From positions 310,001-374,000 of the forward strand of contig JADEYG010000009.1 of the NCBI GenBank assembly GCA_016906335.1: DNA of 64,000 nucleotides, written 5' to 3'. The notes below the pieces were generated by a model. That model saw only the letters and a program-made list of their open reading frames with translations. It searched no databases and was not told where the DNA came from. Numbering within the stretch: the first letter of the stretch is position 1; every line of letters begins with the position of its first letter. A program made the position numbers and the translations under genes. Positions 30,621 to 44,673 of this stretch are shown piece by piece. Origin of the DNA: Novakomyces olei (Eukaryota > Ascomycota > Novakomycetes > Novakomycetales > Novakomycetaceae).

Positions 30621-33600
30621 ATGGCCGCTGCAGGAAACTCACATTTGCTACAGCGCCTGGAGACGCATCCAATATTCAAATCCGTGCTTGGACCTACAAG
30701 TCTAAGTGCAAAGGATGCCGGGGAAAATAATACGATTGATGCTGGCGCGTACAATCAAATCGCCTTGGCGGAACATGACCTCTTTGTTGTTGTAAACAAT
30801 GAAGTTCGCTACTTGAATTTAGCTGCAATCATCAGTGACTCGTTATCATATCATGTATGCAAAAAAAGGGAGAGGAAATTGTGCTAGAATGAAATGGACG
30901 CTCAAACGAATCTAATTCTCCACAAAACTGTCATCTTCTTTTCATATATTCTGACCCTATTTTCAGGTAATCACCGTACCCGAACTGAAATTTGCCGTTC
31001 ACAAAGTACTTTTGTCGCCAAACCGAAAGAAGCTCGCCCTTTTAGGAGAGCGAGATTTGTTATACATTAATATTCCTTCACGGACGGCACAGCCGACTCG
31101 ACAGAATTTGGACACTACAACAAAGTAAGATCAACAGACGAAAAACAATTTCGAGTTTATATTTTCATTTATTCTAAAATGACGTAAAAGCAATTAAAAT
31201 CGTACCCCAAAAATGAAACAAAAGATTCCTTTGCGCTGACTGTAAATTTCATTTGAAAGAGGCCACTTTGTAGGTTCACAGACGCGCTCGCGTATCGTCG
31301 ACGTGCAATGGCACCCATTTTCACGAAACTCTCAATCGCTTTTTCTATTATTTGACGATGGTTTCTTACGCACGTTTGAGCTGGATACTTCGTGTGAGAT
31401 TGCGGATCAAGAAATACAGGTGTCCCCTCGAGCACGGCCTGTGAATTCGCAGGGCAGCTATTCTCTATCGGATGAGTATACGCCTTCCAGTTTTGCCCTC
31501 TTCAACGTTTTGTCAGGAGGCAATAGCAGCGGCAACAGCAACGGCTATAATGGCGGCTGGAACGTATTGGCCGTGCGTGTTGCCATGCAGGACGGTAGTT
31601 TGTATACAGTCTGTCCTGTTTTGCCAGCTTACAGTCTTGTGCCCCGATCTTTTATAGAGACACTGGCTTCTATTTGCCAAGTTTCTCAAAAAGCAGCCAA
31701 AAATAGTGAAGAACAATTGCAGTGCAAGAAGCAAATTCGGTGGATTGCAGATATCTTGGGACAAGTTTCAATGAAGGATTTTGGCCTGGATACTTTGAGC
31801 AGTATCGGCTCTACCGATCGTGAGTCGGCCACGGAACTTGTTGTTTTCCGCCGCCCTTTAGGTGTTATTAAAGAAGCTCTTGCGTTACAAGGACCAGCAC
31901 TATTTAATCATGGGACAAGTGATGATGAGGCTACTGATCTGTCTACAGAGACAGTGATATTTAGTATTGGATTTGGTTTAATTAATTTGTTGATCGTTGC
32001 CGGCACAAGTGGGCGGATTGATGTGTGCCTTGATACACAAATTGTTGATACGCAGTGGAAACCGGTATGCCCAACACGCTAGATTGTTTTATACCTTTTT
32101 AAGGGACAAATTGTTTTTTTTTTAGTATTTGTTTTGGTTTATTTATCAATGGATGTTCCATCTTCAAGAATATCATTGAATGTTGCCCTTGTTTTTTTCA
32201 TGTTGTTTTTGTCTCTTTTCGCCTTTTATTCTTTCGTGTTGTCCATTACAATTTATAATGTTTTGGAAAGACTAGCCTTTTCCCTGCCTTTAAAACTTCT
32301 TTTTGAAGATTTTTTCAATAAAAATACTTACTTTGCAGACTGCACAAAACGACTATCCACGACTGGCTGTGTATGAAACGATCGAATTACCTCACAAAGA
32401 CGATGATGAACTGCCACAAGTGATGCAGGATCAGATTGTACAAGAAAAGCTTTACATTGTCTACTCGAGCAGCGTCTATATTGTAGACATGCAGGACTGG
32501 CTGTCCAAGTTTAATGATCCGGAGGCTTACTCTAGAAATATTAACGATATTCTTGCGGAAACTTTTGGATTGGGGATATTGTCAAAAGTATCACGCCTTT
32601 TAGATACAAATCCCTTGAGATCGTAATGCATTACTCTACGGTTTATTTTTATTTTTATTTTTATTTTTTTCAATTCAATTCAATTCAATTCAACTCAATT
32701 TGATTTTATCTAGTCTTGTATCCATTGTCCTGTTCTTTTTTTCATGTTTCCTTTCATGCTGAATACAAACTAACCCAATAGACGGGAGTACGATAAAATC
32801 GTCGGGTTTACAGTCCTGTCTGATCCTCTCTTTGGCCATTTTGCACTATCATGCACGGCCTCTGGCTCAGTGCAAGCTCAGGTCCTGGACGATTTCTGTA
32901 TCAACGGAGGACAAGGTAGGACGAGCAATGCCAATGCTGGACCCCTTCCTCTGTCAGGATCTACGGCTGAAAAAGAAGAGCAATGTAACGACGCTTCAGG
33001 CCGGCATATCATGTATACTTCTCTCTTGCCTCGGCCTGTTTACCAGGTTCCTGCAGCCTTTTCACATGGGACCGCTTCGCAGACTCGGGTTGTTACACCG
33101 ACAGCTCTTCGTTCTTATATAAAAGCAGACCCGGATACGCTAAGGTTCTTGGGCAAAGCGGTGGAGCAGATCCGGCAGACGTTGAAGGAACAACACTCGG
33201 CTCTTTGCACGCTTTATTTACGTCTTGAACTACAGTCAAAGGAGACGCGTCGTCAGATAGAAAAGTTTAAGGATTTAGAGGAACGGTTACACCGGCTCGA
33301 CGGCCAAACTGAGGGCAATGTTGACCGGATTAAAGCAGTTCAAGAAACCCAAGCTAGCCTTCAACTGAGAGCGAATGCCTTGCTTCAAAGAGTTATGACA
33401 GCAAGCTCGCCTTGTCTCTCTGAAGACGAGAAGAAATGGGCAGCTGAATTGAAAAGAATACAGCAACGAGTGCAAGGGCAAAATGGGTTTGCGGACAGAA
33501 TTAAAGCCGTGCAAGATCGCGTTTCAAGGAAAGAGGAGCCAGTGCCCCTGCTAAAGGATCCACAGAGCAATACTCCCGTCAAATTAAAAGAGATCCAGCA

Positions 33601-33750
33601 GTTGAAGCAGTACCTCGACCGACAGTAAGTGAAAGAGAACGACAGATAATTTAATTTACAATCTAACTCTGTAGGACAATTACGCTCAATGCATGCAGGA
33701 GCCGGCTGAAGAAAATGGTAAACCTCGTTTCCGACTCACAATTGGACTGA
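30621..33750 (+). CDS. NUP82: Nucleoporin of the NUP82 / NUP88 family
   Basis: Component of the cytoplasmic face of the nuclear pore, where it anchors the mRNA export platform (NUP159/NUP214, NSP1). Exons are 30621-30854, 30967-31124, 31260-32064, 32339-32622, 32782-33624 and 33675-33750; all phases close, 799 residues. The N-terminal two thirds look like the family's beta-propeller, with repeated patterns such as LFVVVNNEVRYL, DVQWHPFS, LFLLFDDGFLRTF and EKLYIVYSSSVYIVDM. The C-terminal quarter (about 560-780) is a charged coiled coil. The acceptor at 31259 was chosen because it restores KGHFVGSQ ahead of the WHP segment in frame. Clear CTAAC branch sites precede the acceptors at 32781 and 33674. 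It ends 72 bp from the convergent PPTase stop. Confidence 0.88.
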
Positions 33751-33822
33751 TCGGGTTTGTGAGACAACTTTCTTTTCAATATTTCCTTTATTTTCTATTA
33801 GTTAATGACGATTGTGCAACAG

Positions 33823-34686
33823 TCACGCCTCCTCTATATCGCGTAATGCCAGTTTTATAATTTCCGCAGATTCATGCTCTGCTTTCTCGCCGCCTATTGT
33901 GCAAACAGCAGCATAGATATTAGGCGCAATGAGAAACATACTGCACACAACGTTCTGATTAAGGATTCCCTCTTCCCATAATGTAGCAATGCCTGTGTGC
34001 AGACGGTAAATGCCATCTTGAGCGCGCAGAAACCGGTCGACACGGAACTCGAGCGCCCGTAAATCTGCGGCAATTCCGACGCCCAATGCTTTAACATACG
34101 CTTCCTTAAGTGCCCATAGCTGATAAAATCGCGATAATCGGCCGTCATCGTCAGCCAATTTATTTGTGTTTTTTTGACGATGATAATCGCTGTCATCCCC
34201 TCCTTCATTGCCTTCGACAGTAATCTGTGCCCATTCAAAAGTCGAAAAAAAGGGATTAAAATCACTCAAAAATTCATCGACCATTGCCGAGTCTAACGTC
34301 CCACCGCTAATATCAACACCAACACGTGCATTAGTATTATGTACAGATCCCAGGAGCACATGACCCGAATGATGAGATATATTGAAATCTAAAGCGCCCG
34401 GGAAGAAAGGCCGGCCTGTTCCTATTTCCCGGAGTACATGCACATTGTGAAATGGAATATTGCAGGCACGAGACACGTGGTACCGGGCTACAATGGCAGA
34501 ACCGAGGGACATTGCGGCATCGCGGTGGAAATAGTACTTTTTTATTTGATCGATCCTTACATTATCGTCCACCAAGGCACTGAGACAGCGTTCAAACTGA
34601 AATATATTAGATTCAAGTGCTTTGTTGTCTGTTTATACCGTCACATGATCCTCAAAGCAGCTGCAGTCGAAACAGAGCAGTTTCAT
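33823..34686 (-). CDS. LYS5: 4'-phosphopantetheinyl transferase (LYS5/LYS7, AASDHPPT type)
   Basis: Transfers phosphopantetheine from coenzyme A to carrier domains such as that of alpha-aminoadipate reductase in lysine synthesis, and to other carrier proteins. Exons are 34639-34686 and 33823-34596, separated by a 42-nt intron; 273 residues. Motifs in order: GRPFFPG, DFNISHHSGHVLL, VGVDIS with the magnesium-binding aspartate, and FYQLWALKEAYVKALGVG, the WxxKE core. This is the two-pseudo-domain Sfp type. The short first exon (MKLLCFDCSCFEDHVT) is assigned from its position and the good acceptor; without it the protein would start in the middle of a conserved helix. A family-typical acidic insertion lies at about 125-150. 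The gene shares a 199-bp promoter with ESF2. Confidence 0.93.
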
Positions 34687-34885
34687 CTATTGTCATCCGG
34701 CTGGAATTTGATCTTAAAAATATTAATAATAATTACAAATAAATAAATAAATATGATATTCAAAAAAAAAAAAAAAAAAAAAAAAAAAGAAACACACACA
34801 CACACACACACACACACCCACACAAATGACCAGCAATAAATAAAAATAAAAGTTAAAGTCAGATAGACCTCTTTCTACAGCAGAG
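34687..34885. promoter_or_regulatory. 199-bp divergent promoter with A27 and (AC)13 tracts
   Basis: The entire space between the PPTase and ESF2 start codons. It holds an uninterrupted run of 27 A (34762-34788) followed immediately by an (AC)13 array (about 34792-34817). Long poly(dA) tracts exclude nucleosomes in fungi and often mark bidirectional promoters. Confidence 0.8.
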
Positions 34886-36071
34886 ATGGACTCTACAAAG
34901 TTCTTGTTGGGACAAGACAGCGAGTCAGACGCAAACAGTAATACTTCAGAAAGAGACAATGACGAGTTTGATACGTTTGAGCCTCGTAAAGGCGCCGTAA
35001 AGCGAAGACGCTTAAGTGCAGACGCGAGCGATGACGAAGGAGAGGACAGCGCAGACGAGTCGGACAGTGCAGAAATAAGAGATGCAGAAACGAAATCTGT
35101 ACTAAAACCGACTAATCAATCTAAGCAGCAGGAAAAAAAGGCGGCAAAGAAATTAATAGTCACTAAGGAATCAGCTGAGGAAGCAAATGCTGCTCGACAC
35201 CAGTCTGGCATTATATATCTATCATCAATTCCACCTTATATGCCTCCAGCGAAAATAAATAGTCTACTTTCACCGTTTGGCAAGCTGGGCCGGATTTATC
35301 TTGTACCGGAGGACAGCAAACTACATCAGCAGAGGGTACGTAACGGTGGCAATAAGAAGAAAAAGTACGTTGAAGGCTGGATCGAATTCAAAGACAAAAA
35401 ACGAGCAAAAGAGGCGGCTCTGCGATTAAATGGTGAGAAAGTGGGTGGAAGTCGTGGTAGCTGGTGGCGAGAAGATATTTGGAATATGAAATATTTAAAA
35501 GGTTTCAAGTGGGATCATCTCACGTCACAGATGGGTATGCTTATTCCAATTAATTACAGTTTTATTCAAGTGTCTACCATTTGGTTTGCCGCAGATCTTT
35601 TTGCAACCATCTCTCCAGTTTATTTTTATTTTTACATACGGCTGGATTTGAAGAGAACGGCTCGCTTGTTTTTGTTTAATCTGTTTATGAGCCTATTGAT
35701 ATGATTATTTGCACAATTTATTCTCGAGGTTTATGCTTTAGTTTTTTATTATTTTATTATTTTATTATTTTATGTTTTTTTATCCTTGTTTGTTTTGATT
35801 TTAACAAGCAGCGGCGGAGAGGCTTGAACGAGAAGCCCGATTAAAGGCATCAATTTCACAGGCGAGACGCGAAAACAAAGAGTACCTTGCTCAAGTAGAA
35901 CGGCATCGACGAGCACAGGGAGCAGAACGGACGCGGAAGGAAAAAGGGAAACCCGCAAAAGCGCCTACTCGCGAATACACAGACGGACCGCGCCAATTTG
36001 AGCCTAAGCGCAAGGAGAATCAGCGGACAGATGAAAAGGCTCTTAACCAAGTGCTGTCTTCAATTTTTTAA
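34886..36071 (+). CDS. ESF2: ESF2 / ABT1 pre-rRNA processing factor
   Basis: Nucleolar RNA-binding protein of the small-subunit processome, needed for early 18S rRNA cleavages; it activates the helicase Dbp8 in yeast. Exons are 34886-35534 and 35809-36071, 303 residues. The N-terminus is acidic with many Asp/Glu/Ser and a KRRR nuclear signal. The single RRM starts at SGIIYLSSIPPYM and continues with GKLGRIYLVPED, the lysine-rich RNGGNKKKKYVEGWIEFKDK, and DIWNMKYLKGFKWDHLT, all strong family signatures. Exon 2 encodes the basic helix AAERLEREARLKASISQ and KRENK-like positions. The intron is T-rich with ATTTT-type repeats; acceptor CAAG at 35808 restores SQMAAAERL in phase. Confidence 0.95.
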
Positions 36072-36647
36072 TATTATGTTTCTGGATTGTAGGCAACTAT
36101 AAAGTTTTGGAGTATCAAAGACCAGACAGAAATGCTACATTGCCTGATTAAATAACATTAACATTCCCCTAAAATTACCACAAAATTACCATAGAATTGT
36201 AGCTTATTTATATTCGAGGATCTGATCAATAAAATTTAAATTATTTCTTCTCTTCTCTTTTCTAATTTTTTTTTTTTAATAATTTTTTTGGGTAACATTT
36301 CTTTTTTGCATCGTGTTCAAGATGACTCCGGCTTTTTGCATGATTTTCAATTACTATTAATCCATTTAGCAATAGCGGAATAGCGGTGTCACTGTATCTC
36401 AATCTGATGAAATTCTTTAAGACGACTCAAAAATATAACAATTAGTCCTTACCAGTAATGCAATATATCAAGCTTTATGAGCAAAGAAAAGCAGAACAAT
36501 TAAGCAGTTAAATTATTAAATTATTAAATTATTAAATTATTAAATTATTAAATTTCTAAATTTCTAAATAAACCTATCAACATTGATATTCAAGTAAGAA
36601 TTGACCAGATAAAAAGAAAAAATAACGTGGCCTAGTTCAGATCAAAC
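36072..36647. other. Intergenic, ESF2 to uS10m
   Basis: 576 bp, A/T-rich. Contains T-runs near 36268-36292 and about seven copies of the heptamer AAATTATT-type unit at 36508-36555. The promoter of the next gene should lie at the right end. No gene seen. Confidence 0.7.
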
Positions 36648-37382
36648 ATGTCTTGCTGCCGGAGACTTGTATCGCACTGCTGCGGTCGACTGACCGCGGC
36701 AAATCGGCCAATCAAAACTTTTGCAACATCTTCTAAATCGTTTCAGACTTTTGCAACCGAAAGATCAGCCGATGAAAACAATGATAATGCCTCTGCTACA
36801 ACCCTTCACGATGCACCCAAAGAAATACCACAAGAACTGCTAAAGCTCCCTCCGAACGTGATCGGGACTTACTTGGCACCTTTAAAAAGGCCTAAAACGC
36901 ACGGTCACCGTGTAGCGCAAATTCAATTGCGCAGTTACGAAGCAAAAGCCGTCGAATTTTATGCTGATTTTGTGCAACGAGCCGGATACTATTTGAATAT
37001 ACCAATGTCGGGCGTTTTCCCGTTGCCGCGGCAACGCAAGCTATGGACATTGAACCGTTCGCCTTTTGTACATAAACGATCTCAAGAAAACTTTGAGCGG
37101 ATAACTTACTCCCGACTTATCACCTGCTACGATGCAAACAAAAGTGTGGTGCTTATGCTCCTTGGCTACTTGAAGCAAAACGGATTTCCCGGTGTGGGTG
37201 TAAAGGCAAACGTGTTTGTTCGCGAAGATTTGTCCACGTTGGAGCACGTGGACGCGGAATCTAAGGCCCACCGTTTGCATTCTAGCAAGGAAAATAAGGA
37301 AACGGCAGAGATGGTGAATAAGATACTCAGCAGTCCGGAATACGCTTCCCTGCTGAAGGAGAGTAAAAAGATCACGTCTTGA
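36648..37382 (+). CDS. RSM10: Mitochondrial small-subunit ribosomal protein uS10m (RSM10)
   Basis: Part of the head of the mitochondrial ribosome small subunit. A single exon of 244 residues. The N-terminus (MSCCRRLVSHCCGRLTAANR) is basic and cysteine-rich and should be a matrix-targeting signal, followed by a polar linker. The uS10 core spans about 75-190: LAPLKRPKTHGHRVAQIQLR, EFYADFVQRAGYYL, IPMSGVFPLPRQRKLWT and SPFVHKRSQENF are all characteristic of mitochondrial uS10. The GVGVKANVFV strand closes the fold. A charged helical C-terminal extension of about 45 residues is common in fungal forms. It lies 388 bp from the convergent NDP kinase gene. Confidence 0.95.
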   Translation: MSCCRRLVSHCCGRLTAANRPIKTFATSSKSFQTFATERSADENNDNASATTLHDAPKEIPQELLKLPPNVIGTYLAPLKRPKTHGHRVAQIQLRSYEAKAVEFYADFVQRAGYYLNIPMSGVFPLPRQRKLWTLNRSPFVHKRSQENFERITYSRLITCYDANKSVVLMLLGYLKQNGFPGVGVKANVFVREDLSTLEHVDAESKAHRLHSSKENKETAEMVNKILSSPEYASLLKESKKITS

Positions 37383-37770
37383 CTGTGATACGAGCATGGA
37401 TAGATAAAATTACACAATATTGCGCTTGCTCCTTTTTGCTTTCAATCATTCGCTTAACGTCTAATACGATAGGATCAATTGCATTGTATAAATAATTGTA
37501 TAAATAAAAATAAAATACGAGCAGAAGACTCGTGACCCGTTTGCTGGAGTGTAGCCATCCAAGCCTTTGGCACGCCGCTCTACTTTACCCCATCTAACAT
37601 GGACCGTCTGGTTTGTGAAACAACTTTAGCACAAATCTAAAATGCCACTGGCGGCGACAGACAAGAGCAATTCAGAATATTGTCACTGTAGAATTAGATT
37701 ACTATTATAAAGCTTTAGAGGCCAAGTGCGCAACTGCGACAGGTCAGCAAGTGCTGTACGAAGATCCTAT
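37383..37770. other. Convergent intergenic region, uS10m and NDP kinase
   Basis: 388 bp between stop codons, with ATAAATAAAAATAAAA sequence near 37489-37504 suitable for polyadenylation. No gene seen. Confidence 0.65.
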
Positions 37771-38436
37771 TTATTCATAGACCCAAGCGGCAGAGGCCTG
37801 CTTGTACGAGATAACTTCTTCCGGCTTGAACCAGAGAGCAATCTCCTTCTTGGCGTTCTCCACAGAGTCAGAGCCGTGGCAGATGTTGCGGCCGACATCG
37901 ATACCAAAATCGCCACGAATCGTGCCTGGAGCAGAGGCAAGAGGATTAGTCGCTCCCAGGATGGCTTAAATTCACGGTTAGTGTAAAGCCAGCTGATTGC
38001 ATAAACTTACTGCGGCCAACACGGACAACGTCCTTGCCTTCCCAGACCATAGCGGCAATTGGGCCGCTCAGCATATACTTGATGAGCCTAGAGAAAGGGT
38101 TAGTTACAATTTGGAGAGCTGCTTTCGGCTGGAATGGAGGATTTTCCTCAAGAAAAAAATAATAAATAAATAAATAAAACCCAACAGCAATCCGTACCCA
38201 GGGAAGAATGGCTTAGAGCTCAAGTCCTCGTAATGCTTCTCCAGCAGCGATTGAGGAGGGGAAGTAAGCTTAAATGCAGCCAGCTTGTAGCCCTTGTTCT
38301 CGAAGCGGGAAACGATGTTGCCAACAAGCCCGCGCTGAACACCATCCGGCTTCACGGCGATAAAAGTCCTTGGGAAATTAGCAATTGCACTCTTACAATC
38401 GCGAATGTCGCTTTAGACCTACTTTTCGTCTGCCAT
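37771..38436 (-). CDS. NDK1: Nucleoside diphosphate kinase
   Basis: Transfers the gamma phosphate between nucleoside triphosphates and diphosphates through a phosphohistidine. Four exons, 38423-38436, 38198-38368, 38011-38087 and 37771-37964, give exactly 151 residues, the standard NDK length. Exon 1 is only 14 nt and encodes MADE plus part of a Lys. Visible motifs: [39 protein letters not shown] spanning intron 2, [11 protein letters not shown] spanning intron 3, [14 protein letters not shown] and the active-site [12 protein letters not shown] with the catalytic histidine. The introns are 54, 110 and 46 nt. Phases close only with this arrangement, so the microexon is well supported. The gene is expected to be highly expressed. 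Confidence 0.96.
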
Positions 38437-38836
38437 TTCGATAGAATTGGATCAGTAAGTGTTTGGTTTTACGGTTTGTGTTTGATTCGTTCCTTTTTTC
38501 TTCTTTTTCTGTGCGGAAAATTATGTTATGTCCAAGTTTTTATTCTTGAGGGCTAGTTTACTTTAACGTGTTTTTATTGGGACCTCAAGGGTGGGGGACC
38601 TTGCGCCTTGGGACCTTTACTAAGCAATATTATAAAGCGTTATAATATCTCTACTATATACCATCTCTACCATATATTATCTAAACTATATTATCTAAAC
38701 TATATATTATTTAAACTATATATTATCTACATTATATTGTATGATTTGCCTTGACGACCACCGTAGTAGATTCGCGATTCAACCTTCACGCCAGTGTACG
38801 AGTCAACAATGCCTTATGTGCGGCTCTAAGAATAGC
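38437..38836. other. Intergenic, NDP kinase upstream region and SMC3 3' end
   Basis: 400 bp. At 38641-38740 there are five or six imperfect copies of a 15-20-bp CTATATATTATCTAAA-type unit. The part nearest NDP kinase should be its promoter. No gene seen. Confidence 0.65.
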
Positions 38837-42825
<3,989 letters not shown>

Positions 42826-43307
42826 TGCAACGGCCGACGGGACACGACAAGTTTTGAGTCTCCGTCGCGTCGTCTGTTCTTTGTGCAATTAATTATTGTT
42901 TACGTGACAGAACGCGTCTTTGCTGTAATTCTGTTATTAATATATATTTTATATACGCAGAATCAGTAATATAAGACTATATGAGATTTTTACAGGTAAA
43001 ATAGGGCACCGTTCCTTAGAACATGGTACAAGTAATTGCGTTAATTCATTTTTAGTTTAGAGGATATATTTTAGTCAGTTCAATAGCTCAATATTTGAAT
43101 AATTTATAATTTAATGCTCTGATTATCTGCTTGTCAAAGGTTTTACAATGTGTCCAGCTATGGCCAGTCAAAACTGTGCCGTTCTCTGTCGCGAACACTT
43201 TTCATCAAACTAGCCACGAAAAGAAATGCTTGCGCTGACCTTTTATAAGGCATATTCTACAAACATTGATTTCACACGTATTAATGAATCTCGAAGGAAT
43301 GGCTAGT
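42826..43307. other. Intergenic, SMC3 upstream region
   Basis: 482 bp between the SMC3 start and the COQ11 stop. Contains TATATATTTTATATA-type sequence near 42938-42955. Presumed SMC3 promoter; no gene or repeat array seen. Confidence 0.6.
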
Positions 43308-44452
43308 TTAGTCTCTGAATTTGAGACAGAGCTGTTTCATGTTGCGCGTATCAATTACACCGTGCACGCTGCTATCGTAAATAGCTTGAACTGTTGCGAT
43401 TGCAACAATTTCAGTGGGTAAAGCTTCAATCCCCGCGCTACCAAGAAGCTTTGATAGCGAACGGCCTGTGAGCCGATTAAGACCGGATGATACCTGGATT
43501 AGACGGCGCAAGGGCATTGATATGCTGCGGTCCTCCGAGTACATGAAGCCTATAACGTCAGCCCCATCTAATAATACATGATAGAACTCAAACTAAAAAT
43601 AATCAAAATTATCAATAATAAAAAGGCCACTGATGGTATAAACGATCAGTTGATTGACAAAGTAATTGACAGGATCACAAGATATCTAGCTCACCTGGCC
43701 GCATAAATATTGACCTTAAATCAGGTAACTTAGCAATTTGGTCCTCTGCTTCGCGTTTCGATTTCACGTATCTCTGTGGCACCAAAGGGAAATGACTGGC
43801 CGCAGAAATATAGGCATAAGCCTGTGTTCGTGACGATCTGCTCGCCTGCTCTGCCACTCGTACAGCTAAAAAGAGTATTTAGCAAAAGAATAAATTGGCA
43901 TAGTGTATATATAAGATTAAACCCAATTTATATAATTAATGAATCTCATTTTAAAGCCTTTAGCTTTTCATACACATACCCAAATCACGATTAACCGACT
44001 CGTACGTAGGCCGTTTTTCATCAGCTGGTTTGAGGGGATTCTCGCCTACCAAGAGCGACTTCAACACACTTGGCGCGTATAACAGATTCCCCCGGACAAG
44101 ACGCTTGTAATCGGCTTCCAATAATATTCCAGCCGTGTTTACTACCGCATCGTGCGAATTTACATAGCGAGCAAGAGTTTCCGGATCATTAGCGTCTCCA
44201 GTTTCCCATTCTATCCGCGGAGCCCATCGTTCCGCGGCAAATTCGTTCGACACGCCAGACCGACTATAAAGCGTATTAGTCGGGTATTTTCTTCCTTCTC
44301 TCTTGTTTTTGGTCGTTTTGTGGCTTTAACTTTTTGCTTTTTGCTCCATACCTAAGTGATGTGACTTGCAGTCCTTTAACAAGACCGGCGCGGCAAATAT
44401 GCCGACCTAGAAAGCCGCTGCCTCCTATAACTAGGAGATTCTTTATCGGCAT
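43308..44452 (-). CDS. COQ11: COQ11-like NAD(P)-binding epimerase/dehydratase family protein
   Basis: Mitochondrial short-chain-dehydrogenase-like protein associated with the coenzyme Q synthome; its catalytic role is not settled. Exons are 44352-44452, 43980-44263, 43695-43865 and 43308-43567, phases closed, 271 residues. The N-terminus is the Rossmann dinucleotide motif VIGGSGFLGRHI, starting seven residues in, so there is hardly any targeting sequence. Other family segments: SLSRSG across intron 1, EWETGDANDPETL, VVNTAGILLE, GENPLKPADEKRPTYE, YAYISAA, the active-site-like YVKSKREAE (YxxxK) and IFMRPG. It resembles yeast YLR290C and the complex I subunit NDUFA9. The short length and the GILLE segment favour COQ11. 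Introns are 88, 114 and 127 nt. Confidence 0.87.
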
Positions 44453-44673
44453 CTGTTGCGTAAATTGACATACGAGTTTTATCTATATTGTTTTATAATT
44501 TACTGTATAATTATTTTATTTTATTTTATATTATATTATATTATTTTTTTGTCACATCACACGCTCCAGAATATTATTATTTGCTATTAAATTATTAAAT
44601 TAAATAAATAGACGAATAATCTGTGATTGGCACGGCGCACGCTAATGACAGGTTCGAGCAGTTGAAGGCTCCA
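44453..44673. promoter_or_regulatory. 221-bp divergent promoter, COQ11 and helical mitochondrial protein
   Basis: Compact intergenic space between two start codons of likely mitochondrial genes. It holds ATTTTATTTTATATTATATT-like sequence at about 44512-44547. Confidence 0.65.

Noticed and set aside
33823-34686. Secondary-metabolite gene cluster suggested by a phosphopantetheinyl transferase and an ABC exporter in the same window
   Set aside because: They are 21 kb apart with housekeeping genes between, and no polyketide or peptide synthase is present. The transferase fits the housekeeping LYS5 type.
43567-43695. Reading through the COQ11 third intron as coding
   Set aside because: It meets a stop soon after the MRPG segment, whereas splicing to 43567 restores a continuous family-like C-terminus in phase.
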